From Ramlibacter sp. PS4R-6 (GTDB taxonomy: Bacteria; Pseudomonadota; Gammaproteobacteria; Burkholderiales; Burkholderiaceae_C), in contig NZ_JBBHKA010000001.1 in the NCBI RefSeq assembly GCF_037572775.1, positions 1,736,001-1,800,000 on the forward strand: a DNA stretch of 64,000 bases, in the 5' to 3' direction. This document shows positions 44,231 to 54,300 of this stretch, one piece after another. The position numbers and the translations under genes are program-made. Position 1 is the stretch's first letter. Each line of letters begins with the position of its first letter. Below the pieces are notes generated by a model. It did not search any database. It was not told the DNA's origin and saw only the letters and a list, made by a program, of their open reading frames with translations.

Positions 44231-45921
44231 CACGCCAGCACCTCTTCGCCCACGACCGCCACGGCCTTGCGCGACAGGCGCTCGCCCAGGTGCCGGCCCA
44301 GCCGCAGCGACAGCGCGATGAGCGTGAGCGTGGGGTTGGCCTGGCTCGAAGTGGGGAAGGCCGCGCTGCCGGCCACGTACAGGTTGTTCACCGAGTGCAC
44401 GCGGCAGTTGGCGTCAACCACGCTGGTGCGCGGGTCGCTGCCCATGCGCGCCGTGCCGATGTGGTGGCCGCCGTAGGCGCCGAAGCGCATCAGGTCTTCT
44501 TCCAGCGTCGCCGCGTCGTAGGTGAGCTCGCCCACGCCCGTGCGCTTCACTTCCTGCGCGATGAGGTCCAGCGTGCGGCGCACCGACTCGATGTCGTCGC
44601 TGCCGTAGTTCCAGTCCACGCGCAGCTGCGGCAGGCCGAGCGTGTCGCACTTGCCGCCCAGGGTCACCCGGCTGTGCGCGCGCGGGATCTGCTCGCCGTG
44701 CATCTCCAGGCTGAAGCGGTTGCTGCGGTTGCGCAGGATGACCGAGGGGAACTTGCGGTCGGCCAGCGTGCGCTTGGTGATCCAGTGCGCCAGGAACCCG
44801 CAGGTGTCGATGGGGTCGGACACCACGTTCCACAGGTGCCGCGCATGCAGGCCCAGCGTGGGCTCGGTGCCGTCGTTCAGCCGCTTGCCGTATTCGTAGC
44901 TGATGAACTTGCGCGCGAGGAACAGGCCCGACAACACGCCGTTGCGGTGGCGCGGGTCGGTGATGCGCGGGAAGTGCAGCCGCGCGACCGCGTTGGCCAG
45001 GCCGTGGCGGCGCTGCTCGTCCTCGCGGATGGCGATGCGGCGGCGGCAGTAGATGCCTTCGGGCGAGACCTCGTAGCCGTGGCGCACGTTGGCGGTGGGC
45101 CCGTGGATCACGAGCGAGCCGACGTTGCCCGCGATGTGGCACATGTAGTAGCGGCCGACCACGTCGTGTTCGTTGCCGATGCCCGCCGGGGCGACGTCGT
45201 TGGAGGCGAGCAACAGGCGCGCCGTCTCCAGCCCGCCGGCCGCGATCACGGTGCTGCGCGCCTCGATGAAAAAGCGCGTGCCTTCCAGCGTCGTCACCTC
45301 GACTTCGCGCACCGTGCGGCCATGCGGCACCAGTTTCAGGCCCGTGCAATTGGCGCCCAGTAGCACGCGGATGTCGCTGGCCACGCGCAGTCGGCGCGCG
45401 TAGCGGTGGCCGAAGTGGGTCGGGCAGGAAAAGCGCTCCAGGCCGTCGGTGCGCACCACGCTGCTCTCGAAGCCGCGGAACATGGGCGGCACGTCGCCGA
45501 ACGCGTCCTTGTCGGTGTACGCGAAACGGCCCGCCTCGGCGAGCTTGTTGGCCTCGGGATAGAAGGGCGCCAGCTCGTCGATCGAGATCGGCCACCCGCT
45601 GCCGGGCACCCAGGCGCGCTTCTCGAAGTCGATGGCGTCGAAGGGCATGCAGCGGCCGCCCCAGATCGCCGTGGAGCCGCCGAAGCGGCGCTGGCGGTAC
45701 TTGTCGGGCGGGCTGTGCAGCTTCTCGTCGGCGACTTCGCCGTCGTAGAGCGACTGCGTGGCCGCGTGCAGGTCGACCTGCCCGGATTCGAGCAGCACGA
45801 TGTCCAGCCCCTGGCCGGACAGCGACAGCGCCAGCGAGATGCCGGCCGCGCCGGCGCCGACGATGCAGACGTCGGCCTTCAGCCGCGTCCCGTTGCCGAT
45901 GCCGTTCGCATCCTGGATCAC
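44230..45921 (-). CDS. GMC-family FAD oxidoreductase
   Basis: 563 residues from GTG 45921, overlapping the glycosyltransferase stop by 4 bp. FAD motif CIVGAGAAGISLALSLSG, substrate-cap region, and C-terminal HHIGTARMGSDPRTSVVDAN plus NPTLTLIALSLRLG. GMC enzymes oxidise alcohols, including sugars. Placement in an EPS operon suggests oxidation of a sugar or lipid-linked intermediate; no signal peptide is visible. The partner electron acceptor is unknown. Confidence 0.9.
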   Translation of the reverse strand: MIQDANGIGNGTRLKADVCIVGAGAAGISLALSLSGQGLDIVLLESGQVDLHAATQSLYDGEVADEKLHSPPDKYRQRRFGGSTAIWGGRCMPFDAIDFEKRAWVPGSGWPISIDELAPFYPEANKLAEAGRFAYTDKDAFGDVPPMFRGFESSVVRTDGLERFSCPTHFGHRYARRLRVASDIRVLLGANCTGLKLVPHGRTVREVEVTTLEGTRFFIEARSTVIAAGGLETARLLLASNDVAPAGIGNEHDVVGRYYMCHIAGNVGSLVIHGPTANVRHGYEVSPEGIYCRRRIAIREDEQRRHGLANAVARLHFPRITDPRHRNGVLSGLFLARKFISYEYGKRLNDGTEPTLGLHARHLWNVVSDPIDTCGFLAHWITKRTLADRKFPSVILRNRSNRFSLEMHGEQIPRAHSRVTLGGKCDTLGLPQLRVDWNYGSDDIESVRRTLDLIAQEVKRTGVGELTYDAATLEEDLMRFGAYGGHHIGTARMGSDPRTSVVDANCRVHSVNNLYVAGSAAFPTSSQANPTLTLIALSLRLGRHLGERLSRKAVAVVGEEVLA

Positions 45922-47099
45922 TCGGCCAGCTCCTGCGCCTGCGGCAGGTGCCCCGAGATGCCGAAGTGGCGCTGGTGCACGCGCGAGACGCTGGTGAAGA
46001 AGCGCTGAAGCGAGAACTGCTGCTCGTACAGGCGGCGGCCTGCGCGGCCCAGGCGCAGCAGCCGCTCGTCGTCGTTCAGCACGGTGCCCAGCGTCTCGGC
46101 GAGCTTGCCCGCATCGCCGACGGGCACGAAGCAGGCGTTCTCGCCGTCGGTGAGCACCGTGGGCAGTTCGCCCACCGGCGTGCACACCACGGCGACGCCG
46201 CGGCCCAGCGCCTCCAGCACCACCAGCGGGAGCACCTCGTCGTGCGAGGGCAGCACCAGCAGGTCGGACTTCGCCAGCAGCTCGTCCACCTTCTCCTGGT
46301 CGCACCAGCCCGCGAACTTCACGAAGGAGGAGATGCCCAGCGCGTTGGCCATGGTTTCGTAGCGCGCGATGTCGCCGTTGCCGGCCAGCGTGACTTCGAC
46401 CTTCTCGCGGTCCAGCGGCGCGAGGGCCAGAGCCTGCAGCAGGTCCGACACGCCCTTGGGTTCGCACAGGCGCCCCACGAACAGCGCGCGGCGGATGCCG
46501 TCGGCGGCGATCCGGCGCTCGGGCGCCTGCGCCGGGCCGGGCACGCCGTTGATCACGATGTCCACCTTCTTCGGGTTCACGCCGAGCTCCTCGACGACGA
46601 ACTTGCGCGGGCCGGAGCCGATGACGATCACGGTGGAAGCCAGCGAGAACATCCAGCGCACCACGTCCTGCGCGAAGAGCGGCAGGGAGCGGTAGAAGGT
46701 CTTGGTCTGCGCATGCAGGTGGATGACCACGGGCACGCGCAGCACGAAGCAGGTCGTGACGATCAGGCCCTTGCGCACCATCGACAGGCGCTCGGCCATG
46801 TTGACGTGCACGCCGGCCAGGCCGCCCGAGAGCTTGCCGCGGGCGATCTGCCAGAGCGCCTTGCCCAGCGAGATGAAGGACGTCCACGCCTTCCCGGGCC
46901 CGCGCGTGTCGAGCGGGCGCAGCTGCGCGGCGTGCTCGGGGGTGTCGGGCGCCTGCGCCTGGATCAGGTAGTCGGCCACCTTGTACATGCCGCCGCCCGC
47001 CGGCGACCAGGGCACGGCGATGTAGATGAAGCGATCGGTGTGCGCGGCCTGCGCCGGCAGCACGAGGGTTTCGGTATCGATGGGGGTCGGTTGGGTCAT
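45918..47099 (-). CDS. Glycosyltransferase family 4
   Basis: 393 residues from ATG 47099; the longer open frame overlaps the upstream glycosyltransferase and is rejected. GT-B fold with a GGGMYKVADYL N-terminal loop and a C-terminal GT1/GT4 domain (ALFVGRLCEPKGVSDLLQAL; LVLPSHDEVLPLVVLEALGRGVAVVCT). It should add one sugar of the EPS repeat on the cytoplasmic face. Confidence 0.92.
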   Translation of the reverse strand: MTQPTPIDTETLVLPAQAAHTDRFIYIAVPWSPAGGGMYKVADYLIQAQAPDTPEHAAQLRPLDTRGPGKAWTSFISLGKALWQIARGKLSGGLAGVHVNMAERLSMVRKGLIVTTCFVLRVPVVIHLHAQTKTFYRSLPLFAQDVVRWMFSLASTVIVIGSGPRKFVVEELGVNPKKVDIVINGVPGPAQAPERRIAADGIRRALFVGRLCEPKGVSDLLQALALAPLDREKVEVTLAGNGDIARYETMANALGISSFVKFAGWCDQEKVDELLAKSDLLVLPSHDEVLPLVVLEALGRGVAVVCTPVGELPTVLTDGENACFVPVGDAGKLAETLGTVLNDDERLLRLGRAGRRLYEQQFSLQRFFTSVSRVHQRHFGISGHLPQAQELAE

Positions 47100-47107
47100 T
47101 TCGGGGT

Positions 47108-48151
47108 TCAGGCGTGGCTCTGGCGGCGTTCGGCTTCGGTGACCTGCGGCGGTTCGTGCAGCACCACGCTGGCGATGCGCGAGCGCGGCGGCACGCGGCG
47201 GCGCAGGAGGCCCTGCACGAGGCCGGCGGCGTTGAAGCACCACGACACCACGGAGTAGGTGGCGCGGGCGATGGACCGTTTCTTCACGGCCATCGCGGCG
47301 AAGGGGAAGGCGGCGATCGCGGCGAAGGCGATCGCGCGCGCGGCCAGGGGGATGGGCCAGAAGAGGACGCTGGCCAGCACCGCCCACCACACGAGCACGG
47401 CGGTGTAGATGCGCAGCTCGCGCAGGTTGCGCAGCACCAGCTTCAGGTGCGGGCGGCCGATGGCGCCGCGCACCAGCTCGCCCAGGCCGCAGACGTACTT
47501 GGAGCGCCAGCGGCGGCGCAGCAGCGCATAAGGCGGGGCGTCGTGGCCGTAGTGCGTGACCGAGGGCACCGGCAGGCGGAACAGCTTCCAGCCCATGGCC
47601 CGCAGCCGCGCGCCGACGTCGAATTCCTCGTAGCTGTGCAGGTTGCGGTCGCAGAAGTAGCCCGACTCCTCGATCGCCAGGCGCCGGTACAGGCCGCCGC
47701 CGTCGAGGCGGTCCACCTCGCCGGGCTGCAGGTGCGAATGGTTGCGCAGGGCGCGCTCGCGATATTCGAGGCTTTCGGTATTCAGCTCGACCAGCCGGCC
47801 GCTGACGCCGCCCGCTTCGGGGTGCTGCGCGAGGAACGAGAGGGCTTCCTCGAGGAAGCCCTCGACCATCTTCATGTCGCCGTCGAGGATGTAGACGTAC
47901 TCGCCGCGTGCGTGCTGGTAGCCCAGTTGCGGGCCGGCGCCGCAGCAGCGCTCGGCCGCGTTGGCGAACTGCACGATGCGGATCGGGTACTGCGAGGCGA
48001 GCTCCACCGTGCGGTCGCTCGAGCAGCTGTCGGCCAGGATCACCTCGCCGCCCACGCGCGCCACGGCGGCCAGGCTGCTTTCGATGGCGGCGGCGATGTT
48101 CTTCTCTTCGTTCAGCGCCTTGATGACGATGGAGACGGTGCACATGGTCAT
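47108..48151 (-). CDS. Glycosyltransferase family 2 with C-terminal membrane segments
   Basis: 347 residues from ATG 48151. GT-A fold: [29 protein letters not shown] and YILDGDMKM (DxD). Two or three hydrophobic helices near 250-300 anchor it. Overlaps the preceding glycosyltransferase gene by 4 bp. Sugar specificity unknown. Confidence 0.92.
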   Translation of the reverse strand: MTMCTVSIVIKALNEEKNIAAAIESSLAAVARVGGEVILADSCSSDRTVELASQYPIRIVQFANAAERCCGAGPQLGYQHARGEYVYILDGDMKMVEGFLEEALSFLAQHPEAGGVSGRLVELNTESLEYRERALRNHSHLQPGEVDRLDGGGLYRRLAIEESGYFCDRNLHSYEEFDVGARLRAMGWKLFRLPVPSVTHYGHDAPPYALLRRRWRSKYVCGLGELVRGAIGRPHLKLVLRNLRELRIYTAVLVWWAVLASVLFWPIPLAARAIAFAAIAAFPFAAMAVKKRSIARATYSVVSWCFNAAGLVQGLLRRRVPPRSRIASVVLHEPPQVTEAERRQSHA

Positions 48152-49113
48152 GGGAGCGTCCCCTGCTGCGCGAAGGCTTCGGCGGCACGCAGGCGCCAGC
48201 GCTGCCAGGCGCCGGCCAACTGCGCCGGCACCATCAGCATGCAGAACGTGATCTGCCAGCGGCGGCCCGTGGCGGCATAGCGCGCGTCCCACAGCCACTT
48301 GAGCGCCTCGCGGCGCTTGCCGGCGGCCAGTGCGTCGCGCGCGATGGTGATGCTCTGCTGCGCCACGAACCACAGCGCCGAGTGGCGGTGGCGCGCCGGA
48401 ATCTCGCCACGCAGCGCGCGGTCGCGCATGCGGTGCAGGAAGGGCGCGAGCGTGTCGAAGCGGCCCTTGCCCGTCAGCGAACCGGCCACGTCCATGCGGT
48501 AGGCGGCCAGCGGCGCGTGCACCAGCGCCAGGGGCGTTTCGTCGGCGACGCGGAACCACACGTCCAGGTCCTCGCCGAACGATTCGCCCACCGCGAAGCA
48601 CGGCTGCATCGCCTTCAGCCGCGACGCCCGCACGGCGACGCTGCTGGTGAAGAAGGGATGGTTGCGCATCCAGCGCGTGCGCAGGTCGTCCACCAGCTCG
48701 ATCTCGCAGAAGGCTTCGGGCAGGACCCATGCGTCGGGTTCGGAGGTGGCGGAATCCATCTTCACGAAGCCGGTGGCGAGCATGTCGGCCTCGGGGCACG
48801 CCAGGTGCGCCTTGACCAGGTGCGCCAGGTACTCGGGGTGCTGCCAGTCGTCGGCGTCGAGGAAGGCGATCCAGTCGCCCGTGGCCAGCTCGATGCCGTG
48901 GTTGCGCGCGGCGGAGACGCCGGCGTTCTTCTGGCGCACCACGCGCACGCGCGCGTCGCCGATGCCTTCGACGATCTCGGCGCTGCCGTCGGTGGAGCCG
49001 TCGTCCACGACGATGACCTCGTGCACCGGCGTGGACTGGGCCAGCGCCGAACGCACGGCCGCCTCGATGTAGCGCGCCTTGTTGTACAGCGGGATGACGA
49101 CGGAGAATTTCAT
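48148..49113 (-). CDS. Glycosyltransferase family 2
   Basis: 321 residues from ATG 49113. N-terminal [30 protein letters not shown] and [11 protein letters not shown] (DxD), then a typical GT2 acceptor region. Overlaps the ligase gene by 4 bp upstream and the next GT2 gene downstream. Third sugar-adding enzyme of this operon. Confidence 0.93.
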   Translation of the reverse strand: MKFSVVIPLYNKARYIEAAVRSALAQSTPVHEVIVVDDGSTDGSAEIVEGIGDARVRVVRQKNAGVSAARNHGIELATGDWIAFLDADDWQHPEYLAHLVKAHLACPEADMLATGFVKMDSATSEPDAWVLPEAFCEIELVDDLRTRWMRNHPFFTSSVAVRASRLKAMQPCFAVGESFGEDLDVWFRVADETPLALVHAPLAAYRMDVAGSLTGKGRFDTLAPFLHRMRDRALRGEIPARHRHSALWFVAQQSITIARDALAAGKRREALKWLWDARYAATGRRWQITFCMLMVPAQLAGAWQRWRLRAAEAFAQQGTLP

Positions 49114-50447
49114 GCGGGCACCCCGTAGGCGGGCCGCGCGCGCGGCGCCGGTTGCGGCACGTTCATCGACGCGGCGGCGGAGAGCGTCACCACCAGCAGC
49201 AGGTGGCCGACCAGCTCGATGCCGTAGCCGAAGAGCATCAGCGGCACTTCGCTCATCGCGCGCAGGGCCAGCGCGATGAACAGCGCCACGCTCAGGCCGC
49301 CGGTGCGGCGCGCGTACTTGAGCGACAGGCCGAGCAGCACGAGGGAGTAGGCGACGAGGGCGAGCGCGCCGACGCTGCCGGAGCGGGCGAGGGTGTCCAT
49401 GAACTGGTTGTGCGCGTTGGTCGCGTTGGGCATGCCGATGGCCATGCGGAATTCGTCGTCGAAGAGGCCCGGGCCGTAGCCGAACAGCTTGTGCGAGCTC
49501 CACTGTTCCCAGGCCACCGCCCAGATCTGGTCGCGGCCGGTCATCGTCATGAGCTGTGCGCCCTGGTCGGTGTCGAGGAAGCCCTTGACCACGCCGCCGA
49601 TGTCGGCGAAGAGCGCGAGGGCCAGCACCGCGGCGCCGGCCACCATCACCATCAGGCACACGGCGATGCCGAAGGCGCCTTCGCGCGGGTCGGACAGGCG
49701 CTTCCACATCGTCGGCGCATTGCGGATCGTGAACATCGTCATCGAGCAAAGCATGAAAGCGATCCAGGCCGTCTTCGACTGCGCGAAGAAGAGCACGCCC
49801 AGCCCCAGCACCCAGGCCATCACGTTGACCCACTTGGTGCCGTAGGGGCGCGCCCACAGCAGCAGCAAGGCCATCTGCGCGTACATGCCCATGGCCACCG
49901 GGTGCGGCGCGACGCCGCCCAGGCGCGGCACGCCGGGCAACAGGCCCTGCGTGTACGACTCGTCGAGCACCAGCGTGGGCCACAGCGGCACCAGCACCAC
50001 GCTCAGGAGCAGCAGCGCGAACAGCGTGCTGCGCACCGTGTCGACGACCTTGCCGATCTCCTGCGTGGTGACCAGCAGCGCGGCGAAGCCGATGACCAGC
50101 GCGTACGTGTACTCGTGCGACACCTGCTTGTGCGCGCCCAGCAGCGCCGGCGAGGCGACCGTGCACGCCCAGTAGGCGACGTAGGTCCAGGCCAGGGGCA
50201 GCGACGGCACGGGGCGGCGATGGCCGAAGTGGTAGGCGATGCGCTCGATGGAGATGAGCAGCAGCACCACCGACAGCGCGCGCTGCAGCCAGGGCATCAG
50301 CGCCGAGCGGCTGCCCTGCGCCATGCCGGCCAGTTCGGCGAAGACCATCGACAGGTCGCGTCCCGACAGCAGCACGTCGACGGCGGCGAACCCCAGCATC
50401 AGGGGCAGCACCCAGTTCATGTAGCCGTTTTCTCGAAGCAGTTTCAT
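49110..50447 (-). CDS. O-antigen ligase/polymerase-like membrane protein
   Basis: 445 residues from ATG 50447 with about 11 membrane helices. The large periplasmic loop contains [24 protein letters not shown] and [14 protein letters not shown], typical of the Wzy_C/WaaL family. It either polymerises repeat units (Wzy role) or ligates the chain. As the only such protein in the operon beside a flippase, a polymerase role for EPS module 2 is likely. Confidence 0.88.
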   Translation of the reverse strand: MKLLRENGYMNWVLPLMLGFAAVDVLLSGRDLSMVFAELAGMAQGSRSALMPWLQRALSVVLLLISIERIAYHFGHRRPVPSLPLAWTYVAYWACTVASPALLGAHKQVSHEYTYALVIGFAALLVTTQEIGKVVDTVRSTLFALLLLSVVLVPLWPTLVLDESYTQGLLPGVPRLGGVAPHPVAMGMYAQMALLLLWARPYGTKWVNVMAWVLGLGVLFFAQSKTAWIAFMLCSMTMFTIRNAPTMWKRLSDPREGAFGIAVCLMVMVAGAAVLALALFADIGGVVKGFLDTDQGAQLMTMTGRDQIWAVAWEQWSSHKLFGYGPGLFDDEFRMAIGMPNATNAHNQFMDTLARSGSVGALALVAYSLVLLGLSLKYARRTGGLSVALFIALALRAMSEVPLMLFGYGIELVGHLLLVVTLSAAASMNVPQPAPRARPAYGVPA

Positions 50448-51940
50448 GCGGCGGTTCCACCCCGGGGGGCCAGGCGCGGGCCGAACACCGGCACCACGCG
50501 CGACAGGGCCGTCTGCGCATCGCGGCCGAGCGCTTCCGGCTTGAAGACAAGGACGGCCAGCATCGCGAGCCCCGCGGCGATGCCGCCGGCGAAGAGGGCC
50601 ACGAGCGGCGAAGCCGTCCACGAGGAAACTTCCTGCGCCGTGAAGACGGCCAGCGCGCACAGCACCGACAGGCCCACGCCGCGGCCCAGGTCACGCGCGA
50701 GCACGCTCCAGCGCAGGTCGAGCGCGCGCAGCGTCGCGGCGACGATCACGATGGCGCGCGCGAAGATCACGACGCACGAGACGGTGGCGATGCCGCGCAC
50801 GCCGCCCGGCGCGAAATACCACCAAGCGGGCGCGGCCAGCGCCAGCAGCGGCAGCTGCAGGCGGTATTCGTACTCGCGCCGGTTGGTGTTCCACAGCACC
50901 GGCGTCGACAGGCCCCAGCAGGCCCACGCGGGCAGGCACAGGAACATCACGGCCAGCACCCAGGCCGATTCCAGCCATTGCACGCCGTAGAGCAGCCGCA
51001 CGAGGTCCCACGACAGCATCGCCATCACGACGGCGGCGGGCATCGCGAGCACCAGGATGCACGCGATCGCCAGCACCCAGCCCTGCGCGAGCCGCGCGCG
51101 GTCGTCCTGCAGCTTGGCGCCGGTGGCGACGAAGGCCGGCTGCAGCGCGCCGACCAGCAGCTGGTTGGGGATGGACGCGAGGTTGTACGCCAGCGTGAAG
51201 ATGCCGACGGCGTGCGCGTTGAGGACTCGGCCGATGATCACGCGGTCCAGGTTGCCCAGCAGCCAGTTCACCACGTTGGTGAGGAACACGGCCTTGCCGG
51301 TGGACAGCGCCTCGCCGCCGTGCTCGTGACGGAAGAGCGGCTTCACCGGGTGCGGCTTGGCGCGGTAGGTGAGCACCAGCGCGACGCCGGCCTGCACGAC
51401 GCACGCAACCCCGAGCGCGGTCGCGCCGTAGCCTTGCAGCGCCATGGGCACGCCGACCGCGAGGTAGCCGGCGGCGTAGCTCCACAGCTGGATCAGGCCG
51501 AGGCGGCGGAAGTCCAGGTCACGCTGCAGCAGGTAGGTGGCGGGCGCCGCGGCGGCCATGAACAGGCTGGCCAGCGACAGCAGCTGCACCATGCCCTCGA
51601 CGCGCGCGTCGCCGAAGAAGCGCGCGAGCCACGGTGCGGCGGCGAACATCGCGGCGGCGGAAGCCAGGCCCGCGATCATCTGCCACGTGAACGAGAAGCG
51701 GATGTCCTCCTTCGTCACCGCGGGCTGCAGCATCAGGCTGTAGCTGAAGCTCGCGCCCGACAGGAACCCGACGAAGGTGAGCACGGCCAGGCCGATGCCG
51801 TACACGCCGAAGTTGCCCGGCCCGAGCAGGCGCGCGAGCGCCACCTGGGCGGCGAACTGGAGGACGAAGCGGGCGACCGTCGTCAACGCACTCCACTTGA
51901 GCGCGCGTTCGGCGAGCGCCGCGACTGCGGCGTGGGTCAT
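50444..51940 (-). CDS. Wzx-type polysaccharide flippase
   Basis: 498 residues from ATG 51940 with 12-14 membrane helices, MOP/MATE superfamily. Signature region [20 protein letters not shown] and [20 protein letters not shown] near the N-terminus. It would move the lipid-linked repeat unit across the inner membrane. Overlaps both neighbours by 4 bp. Confidence 0.9.
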   Translation of the reverse strand: MTHAAVAALAERALKWSALTTVARFVLQFAAQVALARLLGPGNFGVYGIGLAVLTFVGFLSGASFSYSLMLQPAVTKEDIRFSFTWQMIAGLASAAAMFAAAPWLARFFGDARVEGMVQLLSLASLFMAAAAPATYLLQRDLDFRRLGLIQLWSYAAGYLAVGVPMALQGYGATALGVACVVQAGVALVLTYRAKPHPVKPLFRHEHGGEALSTGKAVFLTNVVNWLLGNLDRVIIGRVLNAHAVGIFTLAYNLASIPNQLLVGALQPAFVATGAKLQDDRARLAQGWVLAIACILVLAMPAAVVMAMLSWDLVRLLYGVQWLESAWVLAVMFLCLPAWACWGLSTPVLWNTNRREYEYRLQLPLLALAAPAWWYFAPGGVRGIATVSCVVIFARAIVIVAATLRALDLRWSVLARDLGRGVGLSVLCALAVFTAQEVSSWTASPLVALFAGGIAAGLAMLAVLVFKPEALGRDAQTALSRVVPVFGPRLAPRGGTAA

Positions 51941-52293
51941 GCGTCTCGTGAGCCGTAACGACGAAGGGCGATGCCCGACATCAGCGCCAAAGCGGCAAGG
52001 AGCATCGCGGCGCCGCCGCGGTGCGGGTGGTCGTCGCCGGGCTGCTGCGCGCCGCGGGCGGAGACGGAGTCGCGCGCCGCGGGCGGCGCGTCGTCGCGCG
52101 TGCCGGCGGCGGCGGCCTTGATCAATTCCCCGCCGGGGCGGGCTGCATTCTGCGGTGCCTGCGCGGTGCGCGCGGAAACGTTCACGATGGGCGTCGCCTG
52201 CGCCTCGGTGGAGGCCGGCGTCGCGACACATTGGGCGGCTGCGGCTTGCGCAAGAATGCAGAGCACGATGGCTGTGACTTCGCGTTGCATCAT
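51937..52293 (-). CDS. Small exported protein with C-terminal membrane tail, first gene of EPS module 2
   Basis: 118 residues from ATG 52293 (SD GGAG; the next codon is also ATG). Signal peptide ending near AAAAQ, a low-complexity Ala/Pro/Thr-rich middle, then GGAAMLLAALALMSGIALRRYG, a hydrophobic helix followed by arginines. That layout recalls exosortase-type sorting tails but lacks a clear PEP motif. Overlaps the flippase gene by 4 bp. Function unknown; possibly a surface anchor or regulator of the EPS machinery. Confidence 0.68.
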   Translation of the reverse strand: MMQREVTAIVLCILAQAAAAQCVATPASTEAQATPIVNVSARTAQAPQNAARPGGELIKAAAAGTRDDAPPAARDSVSARGAQQPGDDHPHRGGAAMLLAALALMSGIALRRYGSRDA

Positions 52294-52549
52294 TACTCTC
52301 CTGGCAAGGTTTGCGATCGATTCTGCGTCACGTATTTCACGTGCGGCGCACTGTTGGCCCGATGGAGCTATGCAGGTTTTCGGGAGGGAAAACATGGCGT
52401 TGGCGCGGGTCCTGCGCATGTGCTTGCTGCGGTGCACGGATGGTAGGGAGCCTCAGCGGCGCGCCCTGTAGGACTGCTGCCTCTTTGCCCCCCCTCCGCC
52501 GACGACAAATCGGGGGTTGGTGACAGGGCGCACACGGCGCCCTTTCCGC
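52294..52549 (-). promoter_or_regulatory. Promoter region of EPS module 2
   Basis: 256 bp without a gene. CACGT and ACGTG (52329-52333, 52339-52343) form an inverted repeat, a possible operator 36 bp upstream of the start. GTCCTACAGGGC lies on the minus strand at about 52463-52474; the same 15-mer context (GCAGTCCTACAGGGC) occurs upstream of epsA at about 12781. A 6-bp hairpin at 52526-52542 (GGGCGC/GCGCCC) just past the acyltransferase stop may end that transcript, without a T-run. Confidence 0.45.
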
Positions 52550-53716
52550 TCAGGGATTGGCGGCCTGCACCTGCGTGGAAACCTGCGGCCGCGCGAGCCA
52601 GCGGCGGGTCCACTCGCGGCCCGGAACTTCCACGTAACGGTAGGTCAGCGCGCTGCCCGCGAGCGTCATCGCCACGACGAGCAAGTAGAAGAACGTGCCT
52701 TCGAGGCCGTTGCGGCCGTACGCCATGGTCCATTGACCGTCGGGCAGCGGCATCGCCGTCCACAGGTCCAGGTGCGTCACGCGCTTGACCACCATCGGCA
52801 GGATGAGCACGAAGAAGAAGTGCGTGAGGTAGATCGAGTAGGACACCGTGCCCAGCCATTTGAGCGGGCGCGAGTGGAAGATGCGGCTGACCAGGCCGCC
52901 TTCGGCCGCGAAGATGAGCACGGCGGCCGCGAAGACGAAAGGCGCCATGAACGACATCGGTGAAGTGCCCGCGGCGGCGACGAAGGCGACGACCGCAAAG
53001 ACGATCGCCACCTCGACCATGGTCATGGTCGCGCGCCCGGGCGAGTGCGCATACGGCGCGACCAGCGCGTAGATGCGGCAGCAGGCCACGCCCAGCGCGA
53101 AGCCGAAGATGCAGCGGATGAAGCCCCAGTCGAAGGTGGTGTCCATGCCCGACTTCGACAGCGCCGCGAGCGCGAGCGGCGCGACGAGGGCCGTTGCCAG
53201 CAGCATCCAGTTGCGCATGCCCAGCCACGCGCACACCAGCGCGAACGCCACATAGGTCCACATCTCGGTGCTGATCGACCAGGCGGGCCCGTTCCACGTG
53301 AGGCTGTCGTGCACGCCCATGCTTTGCAGCAGGAACAGGTTGCTGATGACCGCCGAGGGCGAATTGGGGCCGGTGAACACGCCGTCCGAGTGCGCCAGCG
53401 CACGCAGCGTCTCGAAGGCGACGAAACACAGCAGCATGAACAGGTGCAGCGGGTACACGCGCCCCAAGCGCAGGATGAGGAAGCGGCGCACGCCCTGCCA
53501 GTCGTCCAGGCGCGTCTGGTAGTTCCACGCGATGACGAAACCCGAGAGCACGAAGAAGAAATCGACGAACAGGTAGCTGTGGCGCACGAGGGCGTTCGTG
53601 TACAGCGGGCTGTAGCCGTGGAAGTGGAAGAGCACCACGAGGCACGCGCACACGCCCCGCCAGCCATCGAGGGCTTCGAAACGGTTGGTCGTGCGCGGGG
53701 GGGCCTGCATGTGCAT
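52550..53716 (-). CDS. Membrane acyltransferase (acyltransferase 3, OafA-like)
   Basis: 388 residues with about ten membrane helices. Family signature RFEALDGWRGVCACLVVLFHFHG, then VDFFFVLSGFVIAW and RLGRVYPLHL. These enzymes O-acetylate surface sugars. Lying just upstream of EPS module 2, it is a good candidate for decorating that polymer. ATG at 53710 is an alternative start. Confidence 0.9.
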   Translation of the reverse strand: MHMQAPPRTTNRFEALDGWRGVCACLVVLFHFHGYSPLYTNALVRHSYLFVDFFFVLSGFVIAWNYQTRLDDWQGVRRFLILRLGRVYPLHLFMLLCFVAFETLRALAHSDGVFTGPNSPSAVISNLFLLQSMGVHDSLTWNGPAWSISTEMWTYVAFALVCAWLGMRNWMLLATALVAPLALAALSKSGMDTTFDWGFIRCIFGFALGVACCRIYALVAPYAHSPGRATMTMVEVAIVFAVVAFVAAAGTSPMSFMAPFVFAAAVLIFAAEGGLVSRIFHSRPLKWLGTVSYSIYLTHFFFVLILPMVVKRVTHLDLWTAMPLPDGQWTMAYGRNGLEGTFFYLLVVAMTLAGSALTYRYVEVPGREWTRRWLARPQVSTQVQAANP

Positions 53717-53792
53717 TGCGGTTGCGAAACGATTCTTCCACCGTTCACCCGTGCCCGGGTGCGGCCCTGGCTCCTTCGGGCTGTGGCGTCCT

Positions 53793-53830
53793 TGTCCTAC
53801 ACCTGCGAAATGTCGGGCTGCCTACATTGG
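53793..53830 (+). promoter_or_regulatory. Promoter-like element of the small-protein array, similar to that of epsA
   Basis: TGTCCTACACCT, an 18-bp spacer containing GAAATG and CGGG, then TACATTGG. The epsA upstream element (12981-13018) has the same blocks with a 19-bp spacer. It ends 18 bp before the ATG at 53849. TACATT could act as a -10. Confidence 0.5.
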
Positions 53831-53848
53831 GTTGGAATGGAGAAGACC

Positions 53849-54133
53849 ATGCGTTACAGCCGCAGCGAACATGCGCGCGTCCAGGCCCTGCAGCAGGAAG
53901 TGCAGCGGGCCGAGGGCGACTACCAGCGCCTGCGCGCGGCGTACCTGGAGATCGCGCGCAACGAGCCCGGCCACGAGGTGGCCCTGGCGATGATCGGCGC
54001 CGACATGGACCGCGCGCACGCGCACCTGCAGGCCCTCATCGGGCTGCCGCGCCTGCCCTTCACGCACGAGCCGAGCACCGTGGTGCGCCGCGAGGCGCAG
54101 CGGCTCGCGCAGGAAACCGAAGACAACCACTGA
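53849..54133 (+). CDS. Small helical protein of unknown function
   Basis: 94 residues from ATG 53849 (SD GGAGA 5 bp upstream; ATG 53837 is an alternative). Mostly helical and charged, probable coiled coil (ALQQEVQRAEGDYQRL), no membrane segment. First of five consecutive tiny genes. After its TGA stop the same frame stays open for 50 more codons, annotated as the next gene. Confidence 0.7.
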   Translation: MRYSRSEHARVQALQQEVQRAEGDYQRLRAAYLEIARNEPGHEVALAMIGADMDRAHAHLQALIGLPRLPFTHEPSTVVRREAQRLAQETEDNH

Positions 54134-54139
54134 GCCGTC

Positions 54140-54292
54140 GTGATCCCCTACGACGTCGACCCCAGCCTGCACAGCACGCAGCCGAACGAGCCGGTGCTGG
54201 ACGACGGCTTCTCGCCGCCGGGCAAGGACGAGGCTTCCACCGCGCAGAAACCGCCGGGCGAGCCGGTGCTGCCGGACAAGAGCGACTTCTAG
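54140..54292 (+). CDS. Tiny acidic, proline-rich protein
   Basis: 50 residues from GTG 54140, starting IPYDVDPSLHS after the initiator. Rich in Pro, Asp, Glu and Ser, predicted disordered. No SD is visible and the frame is that of the preceding gene, so TGA readthrough of that gene is an alternative. No family assigned. Confidence 0.5.
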   Translation: MIPYDVDPSLHSTQPNEPVLDDGFSPPGKDEASTAQKPPGEPVLPDKSDF

Positions 54293-54300
54293 GCGCGGCG

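Noticed and set aside
44230-46887. 885-codon frame suggesting a glycosyltransferase-GMC fusion
   Set aside because: The glycosyltransferase is encoded in a different frame (45918-47099), so the upstream part is not protein. The FAD domain begins just after GTG 45921.
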